A stretch of 64,000 nt of DNA from CAVYXZ01 sp963772595 (GTDB lineage Bacteria; Chloroflexota; Anaerolineae; Aggregatilineales; Phototrophicaceae), in the NCBI GenBank assembly GCA_963772595.1, contig CAVYXZ010000004.1, positions 5,815 through 69,814 of the forward strand, read 5' to 3'. The notes under the pieces were generated by a model, which was not told the DNA's origin, did no database searches, and saw nothing but the letters and a program-made list of their open reading frames with translations. Position 1 is the first letter of the stretch. Each line of letters begins with the position of its first letter. This document shows, piece after piece, positions 16,691 to 25,668 of the stretch. A program made the translations under genes and the position numbers.

Positions 16691-16999
16691 ATGATTGTCG
16701 TTCAGGGTGATTTCATTATCCAGGCGGGCCAGCGCGATGTGGCATTGGCCGCCATGCGGGCTGTCAGCGAGGCCACTGAGCAGAACGAGGCAGGCTGCAT
16801 CCGCTATCGCTTCTACGCGGATCTCGACGACCCGCTGCATTTCATTCTCTACGAAGAATGGGAGACACTGGAGCATCTGCAAACCCATCTCCACAGCGAG
16901 AACCCGCTGCCGCATACGGTCGCCTGGCGTGAGGCTGGCCCGACCTTCCGCGAAAGCACCTCGGTCAAGTTCATGCAGGCCGAGCGTTTTCAGCCCTAG
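16691..16999 (+). CDS. Antibiotic-biosynthesis-monooxygenase (ABM) domain protein
   Basis: A 102-residue ferredoxin-like fold of the ABM family: VVQGDFIIQAGQRDVALAAM, TEQNEAGCIRYRFYADLDD, then FILYEEWETLEHLQTHLHSE. The GC-IRY-F and E-W pattern is the family hallmark. Such small dimeric proteins are cofactor-free quinone oxygenases or heme-degrading enzymes. AAGGAGAC is 6-10 bases ahead of ATG 16691. It follows the thioredoxin-like gene by 29 bases. Substrate unknown. Confidence 0.85.
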   Translation: MIVVQGDFIIQAGQRDVALAAMRAVSEATEQNEAGCIRYRFYADLDDPLHFILYEEWETLEHLQTHLHSENPLPHTVAWREAGPTFRESTSVKFMQAERFQP

Positions 17000-17056
17000 G
17001 GCCACAAGCATTCAGAACGGTTCATGAAATTCGGGTGAGAAAACAGGCTTTGTAAT

Positions 17057-17085
17057 TTGTTTCGTAAGGCAAAATGTGGTATATT
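17057..17085 (+). promoter_or_regulatory. Sigma-70-type promoter of the structured RNA unit
   Basis: TTGTTT at 17057-17062 and TATATT at 17080-17085 are separated by exactly 17 bases. Transcription would begin near 17092, about 30 bases before the GTG of the 11-codon ORF. Confidence 0.6.
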
Positions 17086-17120
17086 GCTGAAATCGTAAAC
17101 TAGTGAGAGGAGGTGGTCGA

Positions 17121-17156
17121 GTGAAATCGAGTATGGTGGAGGTAATGCACCTCTAG
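17121..17156 (+). CDS. Predicted 11-codon leader ORF
   Basis: GTG 17121 is preceded by AGGAGGTGG (17108-17116), a near-perfect Shine-Dalgarno with 7 bases of spacing after AGGAGG. It encodes MKSSMVEVMHL and stops at TAG 17154-17156, inside the 9-bp stem of the predicted structure. Translation would open that stem. The strength of the ribosome site is the main evidence; so short an ORF could also be chance. Confidence 0.4.
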   Translation: MKSSMVEVMHL

Positions 17157-17226
17157 CACTTTTCACCTCTTTGGTCGGGAAGTGCACATATAGAGGTGCC
17201 CTCCCACCCGCTACTTTAGCAGACTG

Positions 17227-17251
17227 CGGCCCAGGCTAATCCCCTGGGCCG
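17227..17251 (+). terminator. Terminator-like hairpin after the structured RNA
   Basis: CGGCCCAGG (17227-17235) and CCTGGGCCG (17243-17251) form a perfect 9-bp GC-rich stem with a 7-base loop. The following bases (TACTGTATTT) are only moderately T-rich, so termination may be partial. It ends 108 bases before the kinase start. Confidence 0.5.
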
Positions 17252-17359
17252 TACTGTATTTACCGCCCCGGCCTGCTTGTGATTTTAGCCCACTTGGACT
17301 ACCATCAAGGCTACGCGAATCGAACGTGCCACAAGCACCGAATGAGAAGATGAATACTT

Positions 17360-20300
17360 ATGGACGATCTGGCCGGGCAGCAAATCAAAGGGTACAAACT
17401 GCTGAACACTGTGGGCGCAGGGGGGTTCGGCGCGGTGTACCGGGCCGATCAGCCGCAGATTGGGCGCGAAGTCGCCATCAAGATTATCCTGCCCGAATAC
17501 GCCAACCATCCTGACTTCATCCGCCGCTTCGAAGTCGAAGCCCAGGTGATCGCCCGGCTCGAACATCCGCACATTATCCCGCTTTACGATTACTGGCGCG
17601 ATGCCGACGGCGCTTACCTCGTCATGCGCTTTCTGCGCGGGGGCAGCCTGCGCGACATCCTCGGCGAACACGCCCTGAGCCTGGCGGAAGCCACGCAGGT
17701 GATGGATCAACTGGCCGCAGCCCTGGCGGTCGCCCATCGCAACGGCGTCATCCACCGCGACATCAAACCCGATAACATTCTCTTCGACGACGACGGCAAC
17801 GCCTACCTGACCGATTTCGGCATCGCCAAAGACCTCGCCAACGAGACCAACGTGACCAAAGCTGACATGGTCATCGGCTCCCCGGCCTATTTATCGCCGG
17901 AACAGGTGCGGGCCGAAGAGGTCACACCGCGTGCGGATATTTACAGCCTGGGCGTGCTGCTGTATGAGATGCTGACAGCCCAGCATCCCTTCCCAACGCA
18001 TCAGGCCACCGCGCTGATGGTCAAGCACCTGAACGATCCGCTGCCGCCGGTGCGCGATACCTTAGGCGAGTCCTTTCCCAAATCGGTCGAAGAGGTCATC
18101 CAGAAGGCGACAGCTAAAGATCCGACCCTGCGCTACCCCGATGTCGGCACGCTGGCTGCCGCGCTGCGTCATGCCGTCGCGGGCGAGCCGGAAGCGCAGG
18201 CCGCCATTCTTGTGCCGGAGACCGGCGAACCTGACCGGACGATGATGCTGGAGGAACTGGAGGTCGATAACCCCTACAAGGGCCTGGAGGCTTTTGAGGA
18301 GATTGACGCCGCCAATTTCTTTGGCCGCGAGGCTCTGATTGAGACTCTGCTGAATATCCTGGGCAATCAAGCGCCCGGCGAGAAATTCCTGGCCGTGATT
18401 GGCCCCAGCGGCAGCGGCAAGTCCAGCGTGGTTCAGGCCGGGGTCATCCCGCTGATGCGCGCCGGGACTCTGCCGGGTTCGTCGCGCTGGTTTGTGGTCG
18501 AGATGCTGCCGGGGATGCACCCACTGGAAGAACTGGAAGCCGCCCTGCTGCGCATCGCCGTTAATCCGCCGCCCAGCTTGCTGGCTCAGCTTCGGGAGGA
18601 CGAGCGCGGCCTGCTGCGTGCCAGCAAGCGCGTCCTGCCCGACGAACGCAGCGAATTGTTCCTCTTCATCGACCAGTTTGAGGAGGTCTTCACCCAGGCG
18701 CAGGACCCCGAAGAAGCGGCGCATTTTCTCGACAGCATCGTGGCTGCCGTGACCGATACCTCCTCACCGCTGCGGGTCATCATCACCCTGCGCGCTGATT
18801 TCTATGATCGCCCGCTGCTTTACCCGGCCTTCGGCGATCTCGTGCGGCGCAACACCGAGGTCGTCCTGCCGATGAATTCTGAGGAACTGGCGCGCGCTAT
18901 TGTCGGCCCGGCGGAGCGCGTCGGCGTGGACCTGGAAACAGGTCTGGTCAGCCAGATTATTACGGACGTCAGCGCCCAGCCCGGCGCACTGCCGCTGCTG
19001 CAATATGCGCTGATGGAACTGTTCGAGCGGCGCGAGGCCCGGATGCTCACGCGCCAGAAATACGAGGAAATTGGCGGGGCGCTGGGCGCACTGGCCCGGC
19101 GTGCCGACGAAATCTACAGCGCGCTGCGGCCCGACCAGCAGGAACGCGCCCGGCAGATGTTCCTGCGCATGGTCACGGTCGGCGAAGGCGGCATTGACGA
19201 TACCCGCCGCCGTGTCACCCAGACTGAATTGGCCTCGCTGGCCGATGATGTGGACGCCATGAACGCCGTCATCGAGAAATTCGGCCAATCGCGCCTGCTG
19301 ACCTTCGATCACGACCCGACCACCCGCGAACCAACGATTGAGGTGGCGCACGAAGCCTTGATCCGCGAGTGGACTCAACTGCAAACCTGGCTGGAAGACA
19401 GCCGCGAGGACCTGATCGTCCACCGGCGCATCGAAACGGCCACCAGCGAATGGCTGCGGTCGAACAAGGATCCCAGTTATCTGGCGACGGGCGCGCGCTT
19501 GCAGCAGTTCGAAACATGGCAGCAGGAATCCGGCCTGGCGCTGAGCCAGGACGAGGAAGATTATCTGGCGGCCAGCGTAGCCGAACGCGAAGCCCGCGAG
19601 GCGCGTGAAGCCGAACGCCGGGCGCGTGAAGAAGCGCTCGAACGCCGTTCGCAGGCACGTTTGCGGGCGCTGGTGGCCGTGATGGGCGTGGCGGCCATCG
19701 TGGCGATTGTGCTGGCGGCGGCGGCTTTTAACGCTCAGCAACAAGCCGTTGCCAGCGCGAATGCTGCTGCCACCTCACAGGCTGTGGCTGAGGTCAACCG
19801 TGTGGCTGCTGAAGACAATGCCGCCGAAGCCGTTGAAAATGCCAATGCTGCCGCCACTGCTCAGGCCGTGGCCGAAGTCAACCGTCTGGAAGCCGAGGAC
19901 AGCGCTGCCGAAGCCAGCAGTCTGGCCCTGGCAGCCAATGCCCGTAACCTCCTGGCGCAGAATAACCCCAGCCTGGGGCTGGCATTGGCGATTGCCGCCT
20001 ATCATGCCTACCAACCGTCCCCGGCGGAGGTGCAGCAGACCCTGGCCTCTGCGGCTTATGGCCCGAACGTGCGCTTCCGTCTGCAAGGGCACACCGGCTC
20101 AGTCACCGGCGTGGACATGACCGACGAGCGCGGCGTCAGCGTCTCCGCCGATGGCAGCATGATCGTCTGGAATCTGGCCGACGGCTCTGTCCTGGCGAAG
20201 TATCAACTCGATAATCCGGCCAATTCGGTCGATCTGAGCGCTGACGGCAAGACCATCGCCACCGGCCTGTATGACGGCGACATCGTCCTGTGGGATGCTG

Positions 20301-22051
20301 ACAGCGGCGATGAGATCGCCCGCTTCACCGGCCATAGCGACATCGTCAGCCGCGTGGTCTTTAACAGCGACGAGACCAAACTGCTCTCTGGCTCGCTGGA
20401 TCGCACAATTCGCCTGTGGGACGTGGCGACGGGCGCGCAAACTCTGGAAATCGACTCGCCAGGGGCGATTTTGAACGTGGCTTTCTCGCCGGATAGCGCA
20501 CAGGCGGTCTCCAGTTCCGCCGACGAAAGCCTGGGCGACGTCCCCGATGACACCGTAGACCGGACGATCCGTGTCTGGGACCTGACGACCGGCGACGAGA
20601 TTCAGCGCTTCGAGCCAAATTCCGGCTATGTGCGCGCGGTCGATTTCAGCCCCAACGGCAAAGAGGTCGTCTCCGGTACCTGGAACTCGCTGGATGGCGG
20701 CGTGCTGCAATTATGGAACGTGGCGACAGGCGCGCTGGAACGCCGCTTCTTCGGCGGCCACAGCGACATTATCACCGCCGTCAGGTTCAATGCCGACGGC
20801 AGCCGCCTGCTCTCAGCCTCCTGGGATCGCAGCCTCGTGCTGTGGAATGTGGCGACCGGCGTCGAACTGCGGCGTCTGGAAGGCCATGACGACCGCATCC
20901 TGAGCGCGGCCTTCAGCCCGGATGAGCAGTACATCATCGCCGGAACCGGCAACATGGGCAACAACATCCCGGATCTGACGAATGATCTTGTCGCGGACCC
21001 CAGCGTCTGGGTCTGGGATCTGGCGCAGTCGCGCGCTGAAATCCGTCAGTTCACCGGTCATACCGATTGGGTCTGGTCAGCGGACATCAGCCCGGATGCC
21101 ACCCTGATCGCCACCGGCAGCGGCCCGCTCAACCTGGCCGATACCAACGATACCAGCGTCCGCGTCTGGGACCTGAACACGGGCGAAACCGTCCAGACCT
21201 TCGAGGGTCACGAGAACACGATCAATCAGGTGCAGTTTACGCCAGATGGCAGCGCCGTGGCTTCGGCCAGTTGGGATGGCACGGTGCGCCTGTGGCCGCT
21301 GGATGGCTCCGAGCCGCGCGTGCTGGTCAACCTGCCCGATACGCGCATTCTGACGCTGGACTTCAACCAAGACGGCACACAGATGCTGACCGGGGGTACG
21401 GACAGCGTGGTCTACCTCTGGGATGTCGCAACCGGCGAGCAGTTGAAGGCGTTCGACGGGCACAGCAGCGACATCAACATGGTCGCTTTCAGCCCGGATG
21501 ATACGATGGCTGCCTCGGCTTCGTCGGATCAGACCATCAAGCTGTGGGACCTGAGCAGCGGCGAGGAAATCCGCACGTTGACCGGCCATACCTCGGACGT
21601 GACCGGCGTGGCCTTTAGCCCGGATGGCACCCTGCTGCTTTCGACTTCCTGGGACGCCACCGTGCGCCTGTGGGACGTGGCGACCGGTGAGGAAATTCGC
21701 CAGTTTGTCGGCCACACCCGCGTGACCTTCGGCCCCAGCTTCAGCCCGGACGGCAAGTACGCCCTGACCGGCTCAGCAGATACGACTGTGCGGCTGTGGG
21801 ACGTGGCGACCGGCGAGGAAGTCCGCGAGTTCAACGGCCACAGCAGTTGGGTACTCAGCACGGTGTTCAGCCAGGACGGCAGTCTGATCGTCACCGGTGC
21901 AGAAGACGATACCGCCCGGCTGTGGGTCATGGCCCGCTCGCTGGACGAACTGGTCGATTGGGCCAAAGCCAACCGCTATGTACCCGAACTGACCTGCCCG
22001 GAACGCGCGCAATATCACGTCGAGCCGTTATGCGAGGACAGCCCGGCCTAG
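17360..22051 (+). CDS. Ser/Thr protein kinase - nSTAND NTPase - WD40 signalling protein
   Basis: A 1563-residue multidomain protein. Residues 1-275 are a Hanks-type kinase: VGAGGFGAVY, AIKII Lys, HRDIKPDNI, TDFGIAK, SPAYLSPEQ. From about 305 comes a STAND-type NTPase with Walker A GPSGSGKSS (348-356), SELFLFIDQFEEVFTQ as Walker B, and a winged-helix-like part (LPLLQYALMELFERR). Near 770 is one hydrophobic helix (VAVMGVAAIVAIVLAAAAF), then Ala-rich duplicated coiled coil (QAVAEVNR twice). From about 905 there are 14 WD40 units, enough for two seven-bladed propellers. The last units are nearly identical at DNA level. The helix would put kinase and propellers on opposite sides of the membrane unless it is buried. 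Ligand unknown. Confidence 0.93.
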   Translation: MDDLAGQQIKGYKLLNTVGAGGFGAVYRADQPQIGREVAIKIILPEYANHPDFIRRFEVEAQVIARLEHPHIIPLYDYWRDADGAYLVMRFLRGGSLRDILGEHALSLAEATQVMDQLAAALAVAHRNGVIHRDIKPDNILFDDDGNAYLTDFGIAKDLANETNVTKADMVIGSPAYLSPEQVRAEEVTPRADIYSLGVLLYEMLTAQHPFPTHQATALMVKHLNDPLPPVRDTLGESFPKSVEEVIQKATAKDPTLRYPDVGTLAAALRHAVAGEPEAQAAILVPETGEPDRTMMLEELEVDNPYKGLEAFEEIDAANFFGREALIETLLNILGNQAPGEKFLAVIGPSGSGKSSVVQAGVIPLMRAGTLPGSSRWFVVEMLPGMHPLEELEAALLRIAVNPPPSLLAQLREDERGLLRASKRVLPDERSELFLFIDQFEEVFTQAQDPEEAAHFLDSIVAAVTDTSSPLRVIITLRADFYDRPLLYPAFGDLVRRNTEVVLPMNSEELARAIVGPAERVGVDLETGLVSQIITDVSAQPGALPLLQYALMELFERREARMLTRQKYEEIGGALGALARRADEIYSALRPDQQERARQMFLRMVTVGEGGIDDTRRRVTQTELASLADDVDAMNAVIEKFGQSRLLTFDHDPTTREPTIEVAHEALIREWTQLQTWLEDSREDLIVHRRIETATSEWLRSNKDPSYLATGARLQQFETWQQESGLALSQDEEDYLAASVAEREAREAREAERRAREEALERRSQARLRALVAVMGVAAIVAIVLAAAAFNAQQQAVASANAAATSQAVAEVNRVAAEDNAAEAVENANAAATAQAVAEVNRLEAEDSAAEASSLALAANARNLLAQNNPSLGLALAIAAYHAYQPSPAEVQQTLASAAYGPNVRFRLQGHTGSVTGVDMTDERGVSVSADGSMIVWNLADGSVLAKYQLDNPANSVDLSADGKTIATGLYDGDIVLWDADSGDEIARFTGHSDIVSRVVFNSDETKLLSGSLDRTIRLWDVATGAQTLEIDSPGAILNVAFSPDSAQAVSSSADESLGDVPDDTVDRTIRVWDLTTGDEIQRFEPNSGYVRAVDFSPNGKEVVSGTWNSLDGGVLQLWNVATGALERRFFGGHSDIITAVRFNADGSRLLSASWDRSLVLWNVATGVELRRLEGHDDRILSAAFSPDEQYIIAGTGNMGNNIPDLTNDLVADPSVWVWDLAQSRAEIRQFTGHTDWVWSADISPDATLIATGSGPLNLADTNDTSVRVWDLNTGETVQTFEGHENTINQVQFTPDGSAVASASWDGTVRLWPLDGSEPRVLVNLPDTRILTLDFNQDGTQMLTGGTDSVVYLWDVATGEQLKAFDGHSSDINMVAFSPDDTMAASASSDQTIKLWDLSSGEEIRTLTGHTSDVTGVAFSPDGTLLLSTSWDATVRLWDVATGEEIRQFVGHTRVTFGPSFSPDGKYALTGSADTTVRLWDVATGEEVREFNGHSSWVLSTVFSQDGSLIVTGAEDDTARLWVMARSLDELVDWAKANRYVPELTCPERAQYHVEPLCEDSPA

Positions 22052-22252
22052 CGGACGCTGCTCAGGTAAACATCATGCGTGGCGCACTGTGTAAGCTCCC
22101 AGGCCAGAGACGAATCGACAGCTTTGCCCGGCAGGAGGACAGGTTGGTTCTCGCCTAACTACGACATGCAATATCTGTTTGATTCCTGGAACTGCCGCCA
22201 GATCCCTTATCTCTAGGGTAGAGGACCTATTTTCGCTAATCGTGCGCCTGAG

Positions 22253-22258
22253 TATAAT
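22253..22258 (+). promoter_or_regulatory. -10 box upstream of the repeat-domain secreted protein
   Basis: A consensus TATAAT lies 32 bases before ATG 22290. The -35 is weak (TTTTCG at 22230-22235, 17-base spacer). Confidence 0.4.
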
Positions 22259-22289
22259 AAATCTTGATTGGCACAAAAGGCATTCGACC

Positions 22290-24008
22290 ATGAAACGCAT
22301 CGGCTTGCTGCTTCTTCTCCCCTTGATATTAGGTCTGGCACCGGCCCCGCAAATTGACAACCAGGGAGCCTTTCTTAATGCGCTGCGCCTGGATCTGGAG
22401 CAGTTGGCGGATCAGGAATATGCGGGCCAGGAACCTTTACGCCCGGACAACTGGACCGGCAACAGGGACATCCGCTCGCCCCAGATGGCTTCGGACCTGT
22501 GGTTTGATACCGAACTGCTGGCGAACTCCGTCTTTGGCGATGGCGTGCGCCCGCCCGACTGGCTGGGCATCACCAGCAGCAGCGCCAATATCATCGCTCG
22601 CAACACCCGCCATGATGTCGAACTGGCCGCCAACAGCGTCTTCATTGACCCTGCCACCAACAGCACCTACCGGCCCGAAGGCTGGCAGGGCGCATCGACC
22701 CGCTTCACCTGTGATCGCAGTCTGCAAAACGTGATCCGGCTGGCAGATATTCTGCACAACATCCCCCTGAACATCGGCAAATCGACCCTGGATTACTGCC
22801 GCACGGCCCTGGGCGCGGTGGAGGACGATCTCTTCGACGCATTCAATCTGACGACCGATCCGGCTGTGCCGGAGAACACGCTGGGCGTGCGCGGCGATCT
22901 GGAACGGCTGGCCGATGAAACGATGGGCCTGCGCAACCGCCCCGCGAACTGGATCGGCAACACCGATATTGAATCCTTCAGCCTGGCAGGGGACGCCTTC
23001 CTGGATATGGACTCGCTGGCCGATGAACTGCTGGGCGAGAACGTGCGCCCGGCAGGCTGGATCGGCGTGCTTGCCAACAATCCTTACGTCTCATGGCGCA
23101 ATCTGCGTCACGACCTCGAACTGCTGGCGGATGCGACCCTGGGCGCAGATGTGCGTCCGCACGGCTGGCAGCGCCAATCGGAACTCGAACGTTGTTCGCC
23201 CCAGGTGCAGGATCTGGTGCTGCTCGTCACCGACTATGGTTTTGAGCCAGACACCTTTGAATCGGACAATTACTGCACCGATATTGCTGCCGCCGCCAAC
23301 CAGTTAGCCGAAAACCCGCCGGTAGAGGATGTCGAAGTGGTCGAGGCGGACAGCCGCTTCATGGCCGAATCCGAGTCGGCCTTCAGCTACCTCGATGTCG
23401 GCGCGACGGAATACATGGGCGTGATGCCGCCGGGTATTCAGTTCCGTGCCTGGTACCGCAACTTCAACGAATCAAGCATGATGTTCGTCAGCGGCCAGGA
23501 TTTCGCGCTGTTCATCGACCGGCGCTGGACCACGCTGCCGCAGAACGTCTTCGATACACTGCCGACTCTGGAAGGGGTTGCGCCGCTGACCTTCTGCGAC
23601 GCCAACTGGTGCAACGGCCCCGCGCCGACGCCCACCCCCACCGGTTCTGGCCCGTTGGAACTGCTGCTGGCCGAATCGACCGTCCCGGCACCGCCCTCGC
23701 TGGAAGGACAAGAAGGTCCGAAGGTTCAGGTCTCCTGGAACAACGTGCGCGTCACTTACGTGAGCGATAACGCCAACACCGGGACGGCTCTGGTCGCGCT
23801 CGAACTCTGCACCGAACCGACGCAGGTCAACTGTGAGCCGGTGCAGAACATCTTCGATACGGCGGTCGGCGCAGCCAAGCCGGTCCTGTCGCAGTTCAAC
23901 GGTCTGAACGTCTACGAACTACCCTACGGCTACACCTCCGGCCTGGTCATCGAAAGCGCCACACTGACCTCGCCCGACGTGTGGATCAGCGATCCGTCCA
24001 TTCGTTAA
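22290..24008 (+). CDS. Secreted protein with a duplicated LAD/RPxxW repeat domain
   Basis: A 572-residue exported protein starting with a signal peptide (MKRIGLLLLLPLILGLAPAP). Residues 30-330 contain two copies of one domain. Each has three ~25-residue units of the form D-[LM]-E-x-LA[DN]-x(5-8)-[VR]RPxxW-x-G (near 35, 72, 109, then 203, 240, 275), followed by a segment bounded by two Cys about 28 apart (C141/C170 and C302/C329). A conserved pattern such as RNTRHDVELAANS / RNLRHDLELLADA ties copies together. A beta-rich part follows (FRAWYRNFNESSMMFVSG), then a PTPTPTGSG linker and a last domain. I know of no named family. It lies 238 bases after the kinase-WD40 gene with its own -10 box. Confidence 0.75.
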   Translation: MKRIGLLLLLPLILGLAPAPQIDNQGAFLNALRLDLEQLADQEYAGQEPLRPDNWTGNRDIRSPQMASDLWFDTELLANSVFGDGVRPPDWLGITSSSANIIARNTRHDVELAANSVFIDPATNSTYRPEGWQGASTRFTCDRSLQNVIRLADILHNIPLNIGKSTLDYCRTALGAVEDDLFDAFNLTTDPAVPENTLGVRGDLERLADETMGLRNRPANWIGNTDIESFSLAGDAFLDMDSLADELLGENVRPAGWIGVLANNPYVSWRNLRHDLELLADATLGADVRPHGWQRQSELERCSPQVQDLVLLVTDYGFEPDTFESDNYCTDIAAAANQLAENPPVEDVEVVEADSRFMAESESAFSYLDVGATEYMGVMPPGIQFRAWYRNFNESSMMFVSGQDFALFIDRRWTTLPQNVFDTLPTLEGVAPLTFCDANWCNGPAPTPTPTGSGPLELLLAESTVPAPPSLEGQEGPKVQVSWNNVRVTYVSDNANTGTALVALELCTEPTQVNCEPVQNIFDTAVGAAKPVLSQFNGLNVYELPYGYTSGLVIESATLTSPDVWISDPSIR

Positions 24009-24021
24009 AGGTTACACCTTG

Positions 24022-24061
24022 TTGTGCTCCGACGACACATATCATGCCTGTCGGGGCACAA
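24022..24061 (+). terminator. Terminator-like inverted repeat
   Basis: TTGTGCTCCGAC (24022-24033) is complementary to GTCGGGGCACAA (24050-24061) apart from one position. It lies just after the secreted-protein stop and has no clear T tract. Confidence 0.35.
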
Positions 24062-24256
24062 CACCTCAAGTTCGCGAACAAAATTCATCGTACATTCTGA
24101 GGCCAGAATGCAGCGGGCCATTGAGCCAGTCTATCGGACCCTCGTGCATTGAAATGCGCTGCGCGCCAGCGATTTGCCATCACGAACTTCGAAGTATTGT
24201 TCCAAGCACGGTATACTAAAGGTCAATATTTCCCGAAACAGTAGAAAAGAACCATT

Positions 24257-25522
24257 ATGGTCGGCGAATTTGAACGCGATCTGGAGAAGTATGCAGAGGT
24301 CATTGTCAAAGTCGGCTTAAACTTGCGGGCTGGTCAACGATTGATGATCGGTGCGCCTTTTTTCGGCACGGATGGCACGCCGCTTGAAGCATACCCCCTG
24401 GTACGCCAAATCGTCAGAGCAGCTTATCAAGCTGGAGCACAATATGTTGGCGTCAACTGGGATGATGAAGCTCTCCAGCGCATTCGGGTCCAACATGCTC
24501 CCGCTGACACGATGACCGAGACAGCGACCTGGAAAACTGATGCTGCGACAGACTACCTCGACCATGGCGATGCCTACATGCTCATCTTTGCTTCAGATCC
24601 GGACTTGATGAACGGCCTTGACCCGGAGAAGGTCCAGGCGAAACAACAAGCCGAGGCCGAACATCTTCAGAAACTGCTGACGCGCTTCGCATCGAACGCC
24701 AGCAACTGGCTGGTCGTGGGTGCATCTGTCAGAAGCTGGGCTGCAAAAGTGTTCCCCGATAGTGAGGGCGACGAAGCCGTTAGTCAGCTGTGGGAAGCTA
24801 TCTTTGAGGCCTGTCGTGTTAAGCAGGAGGACCCCGTGGCCGGATGGCAACGGCATATCGCTGCGCTAAGCAAGCGCGCCGCCTACCTCAACGCCAGACG
24901 ATACAGTGCCTTGAGATATGCCGCTCCTGGGACCGATCTGACGATTGGTCTACCGGAAAGGCATCTCTGGGAAAGCGGCGGTCTGACGGCGCAGAATGGT
25001 ATCGCGTTCGTCGCCAACATCCCAACCGAGGAAGTGTTTACGATGCCACACAAAGATCACGTCGACGGTGTAGTGACGCTGACAAAGCCGTTGAGTTATG
25101 CCGGCACCTTGATTGAGCATGTTACCTTCAATTTCTCGGCGGGGCGCGTGGTGGATGCAACTGCGAAAACCGGGCAGGAGGCCCTCGATAACCTGCTCAA
25201 CACAGACGAGAACTCCCGATCGCTGGGAGAAGTAGCCCTGGTGCCACACAGCTCCCCCATTTCGCAAACAAATCTGCTGTTTTACAATATCCTGTTCGAT
25301 GAAAACGCATCCAACCATCTGGCCTTGGGCAACGCCTATCGCTTCAATATGGATGGTGGTGGCGAGATGACTGCCGAGGAGTTTGCTTCAGCCGGGGGCA
25401 ACGAAAGTATCAGCCACGTCGATTTCATGATCGGCAGCAGCACAATGAATGTCGATGGCATCACTGTCGACGGCAGCACGGAAGCCATCATGCGAAACGG
25501 TGAATGGGCTTTTGATGTTTGA
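24257..25522 (+). CDS. M29-family metallo-aminopeptidase (AmpS/PepS type)
   Basis: A 421-residue cytoplasmic aminopeptidase of the thermophilic family M29. Typical segments: LEKYAEVIVKVGLNLRAGQRLMI at the start, YVGVNWDDEALQRIR, TDLTIGLPERHLWESGG, NIPTEEVFTMPHKDHVDGVV with Glu and His metal ligands, the SAGRVVDATAKTG turn, and HLALGNAY, with SHVDFMIGSSTMNVDGIT near the end providing His and Asp. Length is normal (about 410). The DNA is visibly less GC-rich than the flanking genes, which may reflect acquisition. It is a single gene with intergenic regions of more than 200 bases on both sides. Confidence 0.93.
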   Translation: MVGEFERDLEKYAEVIVKVGLNLRAGQRLMIGAPFFGTDGTPLEAYPLVRQIVRAAYQAGAQYVGVNWDDEALQRIRVQHAPADTMTETATWKTDAATDYLDHGDAYMLIFASDPDLMNGLDPEKVQAKQQAEAEHLQKLLTRFASNASNWLVVGASVRSWAAKVFPDSEGDEAVSQLWEAIFEACRVKQEDPVAGWQRHIAALSKRAAYLNARRYSALRYAAPGTDLTIGLPERHLWESGGLTAQNGIAFVANIPTEEVFTMPHKDHVDGVVTLTKPLSYAGTLIEHVTFNFSAGRVVDATAKTGQEALDNLLNTDENSRSLGEVALVPHSSPISQTNLLFYNILFDENASNHLALGNAYRFNMDGGGEMTAEEFASAGGNESISHVDFMIGSSTMNVDGITVDGSTEAIMRNGEWAFDV

Positions 25523-25538
25523 GGGTCTTGTGCCCTGT

Positions 25539-25569
25539 TTGAGAAAAACCAGGCAGAGTATGCTATACT
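25539..25569 (+). promoter_or_regulatory. Promoter of the MFS leader
   Basis: TTGAGA (25539-25544) and TATACT (25564-25569) are 19 bases apart. The start site would fall at about 25576, directly at the ATG of the short leader ORF. Confidence 0.4.
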
Positions 25570-25576
25570 GAACGCT

Positions 25577-25633
25577 ATGGACAGCTATCAGAAACGTCAA
25601 CAGAGTCTGACTCGCTGCCGCGGCAGCAGTTAA
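25577..25633 (+). CDS. Predicted 18-codon leader peptide of the MFS transporter
   Basis: ATG 25577 to TAA 25631-25633 encodes MDSYQKRQQSLTRCRGSS. It would be leaderless, since the predicted start of transcription coincides with the ATG. It is followed 36 bases later by an intrinsic terminator and then by the MFS gene, the layout of translation-dependent attenuators. The GCTGCCG/CGGCAGC palindrome at 25614-25627 overlaps its 3' end. Translation is not proven. Confidence 0.4.
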   Translation: MDSYQKRQQSLTRCRGSS

Positions 25634-25668
25634 CTCCAACACGCCCTAACTGAATACCTGTTTCCTCA

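Larger units (their letters stand above)
17092..17251 (+). ncRNA. Candidate structured leader / small RNA with alternative folds
   Basis: The segment between the promoter and the terminator-like hairpin is highly self-complementary. GGTGGAGG (17135-17142) pairs with CCTCCCACC (17200-17208, one bulged C). GCACCTCTA (17147-17155) pairs perfectly with TAGAGGTGC (17191-17199). GCACTT (17156-17161) pairs with AAGTGC (17180-17185). Together they give about 23 stacked base pairs. Two small hairpins (GAGGT/ACCTC at 17139-17153 and GCAC/GTGC at 17184-17199) exclude the long fold, so it could switch. An 11-codon ORF with a perfect ribosome site runs into the stem. I do not recognise a known RNA family. 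Confidence 0.5.
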
